Assembly (NCBI GenBank): GCA_036494815.1
Contig: DASXNV010000092.1
Location: 1-50,223, forward strand
From: Poindextera sp036494815
Lineage (GTDB): Bacteria; Pseudomonadota; Alphaproteobacteria; Caulobacterales; Caulobacteraceae
Direction: 5' to 3'
DNA: 50,223 bases
In this document: positions 6,271 through 15,391 of the stretch, one piece after another
Layout: every line of letters starts with the position of its first letter
Numbering within the stretch: position 1 is the first letter of the stretch
Notes under the pieces: model-generated
Told to the model about the DNA's origin: nothing
The model's database searches: none
Seen by the model: only the letters and a program-made list of their open reading frames with translations
Position numbers and translations under genes: made by a program

Positions 6271-8955
6271 TCAGAAATGGACCTTCACGCCCGCTTCGTA
6301 GGTGGTTTCATAGAACTCGCGCTGGATCGGAAAGCTCGGGCTGCCGATATAGAAGCGCAGCGGCTCATTCGTCAGGTTCTTGGCGTTGAAATAGATTTTC
6401 CAGTTGCTGTTGATGGCGTAACCAGCGGCGAAGTCCAGGGTCAGGCGATTGTTCTGGATGCTGTCACTGGCCTTTGAGCCGCCCAGCGAGAACAGCTCAT
6501 GTCCGACATATTCGCCTGACAGCCGTGCTTCGAGCCCATTGGCCTCGTAGAAGCCCGCAAGGTTTGCCGTGACGTGAGAGGTGCCCGGCAGCGGGCCATA
6601 TTCGGCGTGGCCAGTCGCCGAGGTGTTGGCGTCGTATTCCTGGAAGCGCGAGTCCACCAGGGTGACGTTGCTCTCGACGCCAAACCCGTCGAAGGGCTTG
6701 GGCAGCCACAAAAACTGTTGGTGATAGGCCGCCTGAAGCCCCCTGGCGTAGGCCGAGGGAACATTGGCGAAGGTGACGAACTGCACCGCAGGGTCGTTGG
6801 GGACCCGAGGATCGGTTCCGTAGCGGACGCGGGTCACAATATAGTCGCTGAATTCCTTGTCGAAGGCCCCCAGTTCGACGACGCCGCCATTGGGCAGGTA
6901 GTATTGCAGGTCCAGGTCGAAATTGTCGCCCGTCGTGGGTCGCAGCTTGGGGTTGCCCGAGGTGATGACGCCATTGTCCACGTCGACCGTGACCGCACCG
7001 GCGACCTGATTAAACCCTGGACGACCGATACCGGTGGAATAGGTGGCGCGCAGCAAAAGCTTGGGCGTCACCTCGTAGCGAAGCTGAACCGTTGGGAAGG
7101 CGTTGGTGTAGTTGACCGGATTGCTTGAGTAGCCGAGGCTGTTTCCGTTCGCGTCGAAGCTGAAGCTGCCATAGGCGGCGTCCGTGGTCTCGACCCGGAC
7201 GCCGGCCAGAACCCCTAGCTTGCCGAGCGTGGCGGTGTACTGAACATATTCGGCATAGATGTCCTCACGCGCGTGAAAGTAGGCGCTGGGGTCGAACGGC
7301 TGATAGGCGCCGACTGCCTCGGACAGAGCCCGGATTGTGTTGGTGTTGACGTTGGGTCCGTTGGAATATTGGCCGTAGAAATCGGTGATCGCCGGGCTGG
7401 ACGCCGCCGACAGGTTCAGCGCTCCGAGGTCGATATTGGCGCCGTCAAACACATCTTGAGACTTGGTGCGCGCGCGAACCTCGAAGCCGACCTTGAGCCG
7501 GTCGTCCCCGTTGATGAAATGGACAGGGAACAGAAGATTGGCCGCCACGGCGATCTCCTGGTCGAGGGCGTGCTCCTCGGAATTGGAGACCTGGCCTTTC
7601 TTCAGATTGTACAACGATGCGTCGTTGATGTTGGTCCCGTCCAGGACGTTGATCTGGGGAAAGTCACCATCTTTGGCGCTATTGTTATAGCCGACGAGGA
7701 CCCCGGCGGGGCCATTGAACGTCGCGCCGAAATTGCGCGCCTGGTCGTATGTGGCCGTGCTGTAAGAGGCACGGTAATCGAGCACCGTATCGCCCCACAC
7801 GTCCTTGCCGCCGGCGACAAAGACTTCGTTCTGGTGGGTTTCTCGCTCGTCGGTGCTCGTTACCGATAGACTGGCCAAATCGGTGTATCCGGTCCCGACC
7901 GGCGTCGGAGGCAGAGGGTTTCCTTCGGCGTCGACGTCGGGAAAATTGTAGGTCAACCGGTTCTTCTTCACCGACTCCGTATAGCCAGCGACATTGGCGC
8001 GCAGGAAATAGCGGTGGTCCTCGTTTGGCTGGAAGTCGAACTCCCCGCCAAAGCCGACCCGATTGCGATGATAGTCGTAGCGGCGCAGCTGGATGTCCTG
8101 ATAGCTGCGGTCAGTGGTCCCGGGATTGTTGTAGTCCTCTTCGATATCGTCGAAGCCGCGGCGGTCGTTGCGGTCGGAGGCGGTCAGGACGAAGGAAAAC
8201 GGTGTGGGGTTGGAGAAGAAGCCCGCGCGCGGCGCCGCCGCCGGTCCCACGCCCTCGATGATCAGGCCGCCGGGGCCGAAGCCGAACCGCGCGCCGAACG
8301 CAGCGTCGATATTGACCGGACCGGTGTGGCCGTGTTCGGGCTCGTCGCCCCAGCCAAGGGTTCCATCGAAGAACGGACGGCTTACATTGGTCGCCGTGCG
8401 CGGGGTCAATTCGACCGAGCCGCCCAGCCCTTCGGCCTCGTGGTCGGGCAGGCCGGTATAGGTGACGATCAGGCCGTCGATGGCCCCGCCCGGAATGGTG
8501 TCGAACTCCACGGCCCGACCGCCGCCGCTGAAATAGGTGCCGCCCGGAAAGGTGTTCAGCATCGGCACGCCGCCAAACGTGGCCCCGTCCAGATTGCCGT
8601 CGATGCCGCGGATATTGACGAACCGCCCTTCGCCGGTGTCGCTCGATAGCGAAATCCCCGGAATTCGGCCGAGGGATTCGGCGGCGTTGAAGTCGGGATA
8701 TTTGGCGATGGTTTCGGCCGATTGCACAGTGATCAGGTTCGGCGCCTGCATCTGCGCCGCCCGGGCCTTGACCTCCTGGCGGGGCGCGGTGACCACCACA
8801 TCCGCAGCTCCGCTATCCGCCGCGGCGGCTGCGGCTCGCGCGCCTTGCGCCAGGACCAGCAGGCTTGCGGTGGACAGCAGCGCGGCGGCCACCTTGGACG
8901 GCGACCCACGGCGCACCGGAAACGACAAAGCGGTTCGATCTTGGTTGTTTGACAT
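6271..8955 (-). CDS. TonB-dependent receptor
   Basis: A full-length 894-residue outer-membrane receptor. The signal peptide ends around QGARAAA; a TonB box-like ADVVVTAPRQEV follows; the plug shows YPDFNAAESLGRIPGI, GEGRFVNIRGIDGN and HEAEGLGGSVELTPRT; the barrel ends with the usual aromatic C-terminus (TYEAGVKVHF). The start at 8953-8955 (AGGGGAT upstream) is preferred to the one at 9024, whose extra residues are arginine-rich and not signal-like. It is the first gene of a minus-strand set with a YncE-like protein and a phosphoesterase, and is divergent from two-component system 1. Substrate unknown; the plug is of the Caulobacter type also seen at 1-798. Confidence 0.94.
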   Translation of the reverse strand: MSNNQDRTALSFPVRRGSPSKVAAALLSTASLLVLAQGARAAAAAADSGAADVVVTAPRQEVKARAAQMQAPNLITVQSAETIAKYPDFNAAESLGRIPGISLSSDTGEGRFVNIRGIDGNLDGATFGGVPMLNTFPGGTYFSGGGRAVEFDTIPGGAIDGLIVTYTGLPDHEAEGLGGSVELTPRTATNVSRPFFDGTLGWGDEPEHGHTGPVNIDAAFGARFGFGPGGLIIEGVGPAAAPRAGFFSNPTPFSFVLTASDRNDRRGFDDIEEDYNNPGTTDRSYQDIQLRRYDYHRNRVGFGGEFDFQPNEDHRYFLRANVAGYTESVKKNRLTYNFPDVDAEGNPLPPTPVGTGYTDLASLSVTSTDERETHQNEVFVAGGKDVWGDTVLDYRASYSTATYDQARNFGATFNGPAGVLVGYNNSAKDGDFPQINVLDGTNINDASLYNLKKGQVSNSEEHALDQEIAVAANLLFPVHFINGDDRLKVGFEVRARTKSQDVFDGANIDLGALNLSAASSPAITDFYGQYSNGPNVNTNTIRALSEAVGAYQPFDPSAYFHAREDIYAEYVQYTATLGKLGVLAGVRVETTDAAYGSFSFDANGNSLGYSSNPVNYTNAFPTVQLRYEVTPKLLLRATYSTGIGRPGFNQVAGAVTVDVDNGVITSGNPKLRPTTGDNFDLDLQYYLPNGGVVELGAFDKEFSDYIVTRVRYGTDPRVPNDPAVQFVTFANVPSAYARGLQAAYHQQFLWLPKPFDGFGVESNVTLVDSRFQEYDANTSATGHAEYGPLPGTSHVTANLAGFYEANGLEARLSGEYVGHELFSLGGSKASDSIQNNRLTLDFAAGYAINSNWKIYFNAKNLTNEPLRFYIGSPSFPIQREFYETTYEAGVKVHF

Positions 8956-9057
8956 GCCCGATCCCCTGATGGCGCGGCGCCGAAAAGGCGGCCTCACAGC
9001 GCGCCTTTGATCGTCAGCGCTCAAATCGGCTCAAGCAAAGATTTTATGCGGCTTTTG

Positions 9058-9074
9058 TGACGGTTTCATCACGG
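9058..9074. promoter_or_regulatory. Candidate 11-bp-phased direct repeat in the divergent receptor/regulator gap
   Basis: TGACGG (9058-9063) and TCACGG (9069-9074) are direct repeats one helical turn (11 bp) apart, the geometry commonly bound by OmpR-family regulators. The flanking regulator gene at 9261 is of that family. The match is short and the link is inferred. Confidence 0.3.
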
Positions 9075-9088
9075 CGTCGACAGCTCTC

Positions 9089-9094
9089 TATAAT
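9089..9094 (+). promoter_or_regulatory. -10 element (TATAAT) upstream of response regulator 1
   Basis: A perfect TATAAT lies about 170 bases before the assigned start at 9261. Only a weak TTCATC is seen at the -35 distance (18-bp spacer), which would fit an activated promoter with the direct repeat at 9058-9074 close by. Confidence 0.35.
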
Positions 9095-9260
9095 ATATGA
9101 CCTTTTCATCTCTCGCCGAACGCAGCTCTCTCGGCATGCCATCCATTGAGATTTCTTAATCTTTTTACCATTTTCCTGATGATGACTTTGGTATATCGTG
9201 AGCAGCCCCTCACATACGGGTGAAAACTATTCCGCACTCGGACAAACTGTCGCTCCTGAA

Positions 9261-9938
9261 ATGCGTGTACTTGTCGTCGAAGACGATCTCCAGACCGCCG
9301 ACTATGTCCGCGACAGCCTGAACGAGTTCGGTTGCGAGGTGGATTTGGCCGGCGACGGCGAGGCCGGACTGGCGCAGGCTCGGCGGGACCTGTTCGACGT
9401 GCTGATCGTCGACCGCATGTTGCCCAAGCTTGATGGCCTGTCCCTGGTGTCCGCCCTGCGCGCCGAGGACGTGCGCACCCCGGTGCTGTTCTTGACCGCC
9501 ATGGGCGCCATAGGCGATCGGGTGGCGGGACTGGAGGGCGGCGGTGACGACTATCTGGTCAAGCCCTTCTCCCTGGCCGAACTGAACGCCCGGGTCGTGG
9601 CCCTTTCCCGCCGTCCGGCCCTGCAGACCCGCGAGGCCACCTTGCTCCAGGTGGGCAGCCTGGCGCTGGACCGACTGGGCCGCAGCGCGCGGATGGACGG
9701 GCGCGAGATCGACCTTTTGCCCCTGCAGTTCAAGCTGCTGGAATTTCTGATGCTGAACGAGGGACGGGTGGTCACCCGGTCCATGCTGCTCGAACGGGTG
9801 TGGGGGTTCCGTTTCGATCCGCAGACCAATATCGTCGAGACCCATATCAGCCATCTGCGGGCCAAGATCGACACCGCCGGCCAACCTTCCCTCATCATCA
9901 CGGTCCGCGGCGCCGGATATCTCATTCGTGCGCGCTAG
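9261..9938 (+). CDS. OmpR-family response regulator (system 1)
   Basis: A 225-residue response regulator: receiver domain (residues 1-115) with acidic pair at E7-D9, phosphoacceptor D51 in VLIVDRMLP, the T in FLTAMGA and the conserved lysine in YLVKPF; then a winged-helix effector domain (LLPLQFKLLEFLMLN, RVVTRSMLLERVWGF, IVETHISHLRAKID, VRGAGYLI). It is most like the QseB/PmrA/TctD branch. The ATG at 9261 gives the canonical MRVLVVEDD start; an in-frame GTG at 9198 would add 21 residues without domain match, and neither has a strong ribosome site. It overlaps the partner kinase by 11 bases and is divergent from the TonB receptor operon, its likely target. Confidence 0.92.
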   Translation: MRVLVVEDDLQTADYVRDSLNEFGCEVDLAGDGEAGLAQARRDLFDVLIVDRMLPKLDGLSLVSALRAEDVRTPVLFLTAMGAIGDRVAGLEGGGDDYLVKPFSLAELNARVVALSRRPALQTREATLLQVGSLALDRLGRSARMDGREIDLLPLQFKLLEFLMLNEGRVVTRSMLLERVWGFRFDPQTNIVETHISHLRAKIDTAGQPSLIITVRGAGYLIRAR

Positions 9939-11298
9939 CCGCCTTCTGGCCTCAACCGGCGTTCGCCTGGCCTTTCTGCAGACCCTGCTGCTGATCACGG
10001 CCTTCTGGGTCGCCGGGTCGCTAACGAGGCTGTCGGTCAAGCTGATCTATCGCCACGAGGTGCAGACCCGCATCCTGGGCGAGGTGGCCGCCCTCACCGC
10101 CATGGACCGCGACCGAGGCGTAGGCGCGGTCGCCAGGGCTGTCGCCCAGGACGCACGGCGGCCGGCGGGGTTGGAATACCGCCTGGCGGACGCCGATGGC
10201 CGCGGCTTGAGCGGCGATCTGCCTCCAACCGGCGCGGGACAGGGCTGGACCTATCTCGACTGGGACGACGCGGTGGTCCCCGGCCGACCGTTTCAGGATC
10301 TGATCGTCTATACTCAGACACTGCCCGATCGGTCGGTGTTGACGGTCGGCCAGGATCTGTCGGAGGAATCCAAGCTTCGCCACGCCCTGGGACGGATGCT
10401 GTTCTGGTGCGGCGCGGTGGGTGCGGGCGTTGGACTGGTCTTGTCCTATCTTCTGGGTCGCGGCGCCTTGCGGCGGGTCCAGAGCGTGGTGGTGGCGGCG
10501 CGGGCCGTTTCGGGCGGACGGATGCAGGTGCGAGCGCCCACGCGCCGGGCTCTGATCCCTGACGACATCGACGAGTTGGGCGCGAGCTTCAACACCATGC
10601 TCGACGAGATCGCCACCCTGGTGAGCCGGGTGCGCTGGGTCTCCACCGACATCGCCCACGACCTGCGCACGCCGCTGACCCATGTCCGCCAGAAGCTCGA
10701 ACGCATCAAACGCGCAGCAGGCGTCGACGCGGAGGTCCTGGCTGCAGCCCAGCAGATCGACCGGGACGTGGACGAACTGCTCCGTACTTTCGACGCCATG
10801 CTGCGCCTGGCCGAGATCGAAAACGACCCGCACCTGGCCTGCCAGGATCGGATCGACCTGGCGGAGCTGACCGGCCGGATCGTCGACGCCTACGGCCCGG
10901 ATCTGGAGGATAGCGGTCGCCGTCTTGAGGTCGCCCTGCAACCGGCCCTGTTCGAGGGTGACGCCGATCTGGTCACCCAGGCCATCGCCAACTTGATCGA
11001 AAACGCCCTGCGCCACACCCAGGCCGATGCGATGATTCAGATCCGCGTCGAAAAGGTTGGCGACAAGGCGGTGGTCAGCGTCACCGACAATGGCCCTGGC
11101 ATTCCCCAGGACCAGCGTGAGGCCGTGCTGCAGCGCTTTCACCGTCTGGAGCCCAGCCGCACCACACCCGGCTCGGGCCTCGGCCTGCCCATCGTCACAG
11201 CCATCGCCGCCCGGCACGGCGCGACTCTGACGCTGAGCGACGCCGGGCCTGGCTTGAGAGCTGCGCTGTCATTTCCGATGGCCGGCAAGGCAGGCTGA
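9928..11298 (+). CDS. Sensor histidine kinase (system 1)
   Basis: A 456-residue inner-membrane sensor starting with GTG inside the end of its response regulator gene. Two membrane segments (about residues 13-36 and 157-178) enclose a periplasmic sensing region of some 120 residues. Then follow HAMP, the H-box STDIAHDLRTPLTHVR with phosphoacceptor H244, the N-box NLIENALRH, G1 DNGPGIP and G2 GSGLGLPI. All catalytic boxes are intact. It should autophosphorylate and pass phosphate to the regulator encoded just upstream. The signal is unknown. It ends five bases before the convergent RND pump gene, leaving no room for a separate terminator. Confidence 0.93.
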   Translation: MRASRLLASTGVRLAFLQTLLLITAFWVAGSLTRLSVKLIYRHEVQTRILGEVAALTAMDRDRGVGAVARAVAQDARRPAGLEYRLADADGRGLSGDLPPTGAGQGWTYLDWDDAVVPGRPFQDLIVYTQTLPDRSVLTVGQDLSEESKLRHALGRMLFWCGAVGAGVGLVLSYLLGRGALRRVQSVVVAARAVSGGRMQVRAPTRRALIPDDIDELGASFNTMLDEIATLVSRVRWVSTDIAHDLRTPLTHVRQKLERIKRAAGVDAEVLAAAQQIDRDVDELLRTFDAMLRLAEIENDPHLACQDRIDLAELTGRIVDAYGPDLEDSGRRLEVALQPALFEGDADLVTQAIANLIENALRHTQADAMIQIRVEKVGDKAVVSVTDNGPGIPQDQREAVLQRFHRLEPSRTTPGSGLGLPIVTAIAARHGATLTLSDAGPGLRAALSFPMAGKAG

Positions 11299-11303
11299 AG
11301 CTG

Positions 11304-14300
11304 CTAGATCCGTCGCCGGGACAGCACCGCGAACAGGGCCGGCAGCACGATCAGCACCAGCGGCGCGCCTGCCAGCAGGCCGGAGATGATGGCGATGGCA
11401 AGGGGGCGCTGCATGGCCGAGCCCTGGCCCAGACCCAGCGCCAGGGGCGACAGGGCCAGGATGGCGATCACCGCCGACATCACGATCGGCCTCAACCGCG
11501 CCTGACCCGCCGCCGCCAGGGACGCAGCGTCGATGCGGGCTTCGAAGGAGACCTCGGCGAAATAGAATATGGCCAGTTCAGTGATGATCCCCACCACCAT
11601 GGTCAGGCCCATCAGCGCGGAGATGTTCAGCTCCGTCCCCGTGGCCCATAGTCCCACAAACACCGCCGAGGCTGCCAACAGCACCACGCTCAAAACACTG
11701 ATCACCACCATCCAGCGCTCGAACAGATAGAGCAGCAGCAGCGAGACCAGCAGCAGGGCGGCGGCGAACACCACCGCCAGTTCGGCGAAGGAGCTCTGCT
11801 GCTGGGCGTAGAGGCCGCCATAGTCCACGCGCACGCCGGACGGCAAGGCCAGGGTGGCTATGGTCTTGCGCACCTGCGCCATGGCCGAGCCCAGGTCGCG
11901 GTTCTCCAGCCGAGCGGTGACGCCCACATAGGGCTGCAGGTCCTCGCGCGTGATCTGTTGCTGGCCCGGCTCGACCACCACGCTGGCCACCCGCGACAAG
12001 GGCAGGTCGTGGCCGTCCGGGGCGTGCAGGCGCAGGGCGCCGATGGCGGCGACCCGGTCGCGCAGGGATCCCGGCGTCCACACGCGCACGCCAATCAGGG
12101 TCTGGCCGTGCTGCACCTGGGTGGCCACCTGACCGCCCACCAGATCCTCCAGCTGTTTGGAGATCGCGTCGGGGTCCAGCCCTTCGAGGGCCGCCGCCGG
12201 GCGGTTGACTTGCACCACCAGGGCGTCGCCGGCCACGCGCAGGCCGTCGACAACCTCCACCACGCCATCGATCTTGCCGATGGCCGGGGCGATCATGTGG
12301 GCGGCGTCTCGCAGGGCCGCGGGGTCGGAGCCGAACAGCTTGATCTCGATAGGCTGTGGCACCGCCGTCAGGTCGCCGATCAGGTCCTCCATCAGCTGGG
12401 CGGTCTCGATGTCCAGTCCGGGAACCTGCGCCGCCACCCGCTGGCGGATCTCGGCCATCACCTCTTCCACGCCGCGGCGCTTGCCGGACTTGAGGTGGAT
12501 GAAGAAGTCGCCCTCGTCGGCCTCGGTCAGGCCCCCGCCCAACTGCGCGCCCAGGCGGCGCGAATAGGTGTCCACATCGGGGGTGGAGCGGATGATGTCT
12601 TCCACCTGGCGCAACAGCCGGTCGGTGTCGCTGAGCGCGGCGCCGGGCTTGGCCTTATAGTCGAGAACGAAGCCGCCCTCGTCCATCCTGGGCATGAAGC
12701 CTGAGCCCAGGCGGGTATAGGCCAGGCCGCCCAGGGCCAGCAGCACAATGGCCACGCCGGCCAGGATCAGCCCAGGACGCCCCAGGACGGCGTCGATCAG
12801 GCGGCGATAGGCTTCGTTCAGGCGATGGGTCGAGCGATCGGCCTTGTCGGCGGCCGCCACGTCCTTGGGCCGCACCCAGGCGCGGGCCAACACCGGGGCC
12901 ACGAACAGGGCGAACAGCAGCGAGATGATCAGAGCCGCGGCCATGGTCACCGCCAGGGCCTTGAAGAAGCCGCCGGTGACCCCGGTCAGAAAGGCCAGGG
13001 GCGCAAACACCACCACCGTGCTGAGGCTGGAGCCGATCAGCGGCCGCGCCATCTCGCCCGCGGCGGCCAGGATACCGCTCTTGGCCTCGCCCTCTGGCTC
13101 CTCCTGCAGCCGGCGCATTAGGTGTTCGAGCATGACCACCACATCGTCGACCACCAGACCCACGGCGGCGGCCAGTCCGCCCAGGGTCATCATGTTGAAG
13201 CTCATATGCAGCACGAACAGCAGCAGGCAGGCGGCGGCCAGAACCGCCGGCAGCATCAGGGCCGTGATCAGCATCAGGCGCGACGAGCGCAGGAACAGGA
13301 ACAGCACCGCGCCGGCCAGCAGGGCGCCGATCAGGATGGCGTCGCGCACGCTGCCCGCCGCTCCGGTCACCAGTTCCGACTGGTCGTAGAAGGTGGCGAT
13401 CTTCACGTCGGGCGGGGTCTGTTTCGACAGCTCGCCCAGCCGCGCCCGCACGGCCTTAACCAAGGCCACGCTGTCGGCGTCCGGCGACTGGCGGATATTG
13501 ACCAGCACGGCGTCGCGGCCCTGGGCTGTGATGCGGGTCCAGACCGGCGCTGGGACCAGCTGGATCGTGGCCACCGCGCTCAGCGGGACCACCCCGGCGC
13601 CGGCCGTGGCGCCGGTCTTGATGGCGATAGCGCCCAGGTCCGCGGCGCTGTTCAGGCGGGTGTCCACCAGGGTCAGATACAGCCGGCGTCGATCCTCCAG
13701 CTTGCCCACCGCAGTGACAGTGTTGTTGGCGGCGACAGCCTTGACCACGTCATCAGGGGACAATCCTAGGGCCTGCAACCGCGCCGGATCGACCATGATC
13801 TGGTATTCCGCCTGGCCGCCGCCTTGGATATCCACGGCCGCGACGCCCGAGATCGAGGCCACCAGCGGCCGCAATTGCAGATCGACGAAGTTGCGCAGAC
13901 GGATCGGATCGCGCGTCGGCGAACTGACCGCCAAACCCAGGACCGGGAACACTGTGGGGTCCATCCGCTTGACCGTGAACCGCACCCCCGGCGGCAGGTC
14001 CGGCAGGGCGGCGTTGATCGCCGCCTCGGTCTGCAGGGCGGCGGCGACCATGTCGTGGCCCCAGTCGAAGGTCAGGGCGATGTCGGCCGCGCCGCGGCTG
14101 GTGGTGGAGCGGATATGGGCCACGCTGGGCACGCCGCGCAGGGCTTCCTCCAGCGGCCGGGTGACCTGGATCTCGGTCTGGTCGGCGGCCCGGTCGCCCG
14201 CGTCGATCGACACCACGACCCGCGGAAAATCGATACGCGGGAACAGGCTGACCGGCAGTTTCAGCGCCGCGCCGAGCCCCGCAAGGGTTAGAAGGATGAA

Positions 14301-14345
14301 GGCGAGAACGACCGAACGGACGTGTCCCGAAAGCCAGCGGGTCAT
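11304..14345 (-). CDS. RND efflux transporter, inner-membrane pump subunit
   Basis: A 1013-residue RND permease of the AcrB/CzcA superfamily, driving export by proton influx. It opens MTRWLSGHVRSVVLAFILL, has two large periplasmic loops, and transmembrane helix 4 reads AAVGLVVDDVVVMLEH with the two aspartates of the proton relay. In the helix matching AcrB TM10 the usual KN pair is replaced (VVGIITELAIFYF), so the relay differs from AcrB. The DD motif favours drug/lipid-type (HAE) over classical heavy-metal pumps, but substrate is not decided by this. It is the last gene of the outer-membrane factor, adaptor, pump operon and its ATG overlaps the adaptor stop. Confidence 0.93.
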   Translation of the reverse strand: MTRWLSGHVRSVVLAFILLTLAGLGAALKLPVSLFPRIDFPRVVVSIDAGDRAADQTEIQVTRPLEEALRGVPSVAHIRSTTSRGAADIALTFDWGHDMVAAALQTEAAINAALPDLPPGVRFTVKRMDPTVFPVLGLAVSSPTRDPIRLRNFVDLQLRPLVASISGVAAVDIQGGGQAEYQIMVDPARLQALGLSPDDVVKAVAANNTVTAVGKLEDRRRLYLTLVDTRLNSAADLGAIAIKTGATAGAGVVPLSAVATIQLVPAPVWTRITAQGRDAVLVNIRQSPDADSVALVKAVRARLGELSKQTPPDVKIATFYDQSELVTGAAGSVRDAILIGALLAGAVLFLFLRSSRLMLITALMLPAVLAAACLLLFVLHMSFNMMTLGGLAAAVGLVVDDVVVMLEHLMRRLQEEPEGEAKSGILAAAGEMARPLIGSSLSTVVVFAPLAFLTGVTGGFFKALAVTMAAALIISLLFALFVAPVLARAWVRPKDVAAADKADRSTHRLNEAYRRLIDAVLGRPGLILAGVAIVLLALGGLAYTRLGSGFMPRMDEGGFVLDYKAKPGAALSDTDRLLRQVEDIIRSTPDVDTYSRRLGAQLGGGLTEADEGDFFIHLKSGKRRGVEEVMAEIRQRVAAQVPGLDIETAQLMEDLIGDLTAVPQPIEIKLFGSDPAALRDAAHMIAPAIGKIDGVVEVVDGLRVAGDALVVQVNRPAAALEGLDPDAISKQLEDLVGGQVATQVQHGQTLIGVRVWTPGSLRDRVAAIGALRLHAPDGHDLPLSRVASVVVEPGQQQITREDLQPYVGVTARLENRDLGSAMAQVRKTIATLALPSGVRVDYGGLYAQQQSSFAELAVVFAAALLLVSLLLLYLFERWMVVISVLSVVLLAASAVFVGLWATGTELNISALMGLTMVVGIITELAIFYFAEVSFEARIDAASLAAAGQARLRPIVMSAVIAILALSPLALGLGQGSAMQRPLAIAIISGLLAGAPLVLIVLPALFAVLSRRRI

Positions 14346-15391
14346 TTATCGTCATCCGCCTTGGGCGCCGCGGCCTTGCCCTCGCGCACGGCCATGCCGT
14401 CATCGAGCGCGCTGGCGCCCTCGACCACGACGCGGTCGCCCGGGTTCAGGCCCTGGGTCACCGCGACCTTGTCGTCATCCTCGGCCCCCAGCTTGAGATC
14501 GCGGCGGTGGGCCGCCGACTTCTGGACCACGAAGACGTAGGGCTGCTCCTGATCAAACAGTACTGCGGCGCGGGGGATGACGGTGGCCCCCGCCTCTTCG
14601 CGTAGGACGATCACCCCCTTGAGGGGTTGGCCCGGGGCAAAGGCGCCGGCCGGGGCGCGGACGATAACCGAGGCCAGCCGGGTCTGCGGATCCTGACGCG
14701 GGTCGACCGAAACCACCGTGACCACCCGCCCCTCCCCGCCCGCCAGCGGGGCCAGGCGCACGCTGGCGCCGGCCTTCACCGCCGAGGCCTCCTGCGCCTC
14801 CACGCCCAGCCGCACCCGAAGGCCACCGAGCGCGCCGACCTTGGCCACCGCCGCCCCCTGCGCCGCCAGATCGCCCGGCGCCAGGGCCGTGGTCTCCACC
14901 ACGCCACCTATGGGCGCGCGTAGGGTCAGGGCCGCGCCGGACCGCGCCGACAGGGACTTGGCGGTCTCCACCGCCGCCACCGAAGCGGCGCGGGCCGTCT
15001 CCACATCGGCGTCGCTGTCCAGGCCCGTGGCGCGCAGGCGCTGGGCGCGGGCATAGGCGTCGGCGGCCGTGGCGGCGTCGGCCTTGGCCTTGTTCAGGTC
15101 GAGCTGGCTGGCGGGACTCTGTTTCAACACCACCACGGCCTGGCCGGCGCTGACCCGGGTTCCGGCGGGCGCCAGGATCTGGGCCACCACAGCCTCGACC
15201 GGCGCGGCCAGGGTGCGTTCGGAGTCGGGATTGAACTCGGCCGCGCCATAGGCAGTGACCGTATCGGCCATGGCCGCCTTGGCGGCGACGGCGGTGGTGA
15301 CCAGGGCTGTCGGCTTGGCGTCCGGCTCGTCCTTGGCCTTGGAACAGGCGGCCAGCAGCAACATCAAGATCAGGGTTGAGGCGCGCTTCAT
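14342..15391 (-). CDS. RND efflux periplasmic adaptor (membrane fusion lipoprotein)
   Basis: A 349-residue adaptor that bridges the pump and the outer-membrane channel. The signal peptide ends in a lipobox (MLLLAAC, lipidated Cys about residue 16). It then has the barrel-sandwich half PVEAVVAQILAPAGTRVSAG, an alpha-hairpin (about residues 95-150), the second lipoyl half LRAPIGGVVETTALAPGDL, a beta-barrel and the membrane-proximal region ending NPGDRVVVEGASALDDG. The start ATG immediately follows the outer-membrane factor's TAG (TAGATG), and its stop overlaps the pump start, so the operon is tightly coupled. Confidence 0.93.
   Translation of the reverse strand: MKRASTLILMLLLAACSKAKDEPDAKPTALVTTAVAAKAAMADTVTAYGAAEFNPDSERTLAAPVEAVVAQILAPAGTRVSAGQAVVVLKQSPASQLDLNKAKADAATAADAYARAQRLRATGLDSDADVETARAASVAAVETAKSLSARSGAALTLRAPIGGVVETTALAPGDLAAQGAAVAKVGALGGLRVRLGVEAQEASAVKAGASVRLAPLAGGEGRVVTVVSVDPRQDPQTRLASVIVRAPAGAFAPGQPLKGVIVLREEAGATVIPRAAVLFDQEQPYVFVVQKSAAHRRDLKLGAEDDDKVAVTQGLNPGDRVVVEGASALDDGMAVREGKAAAPKADDDK

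Noticed and set aside
11299..11303. Terminator between the sensor kinase and the convergent RND pump gene
   Set aside because: Only five bases separate the stops and no hairpin with a U-run was found.
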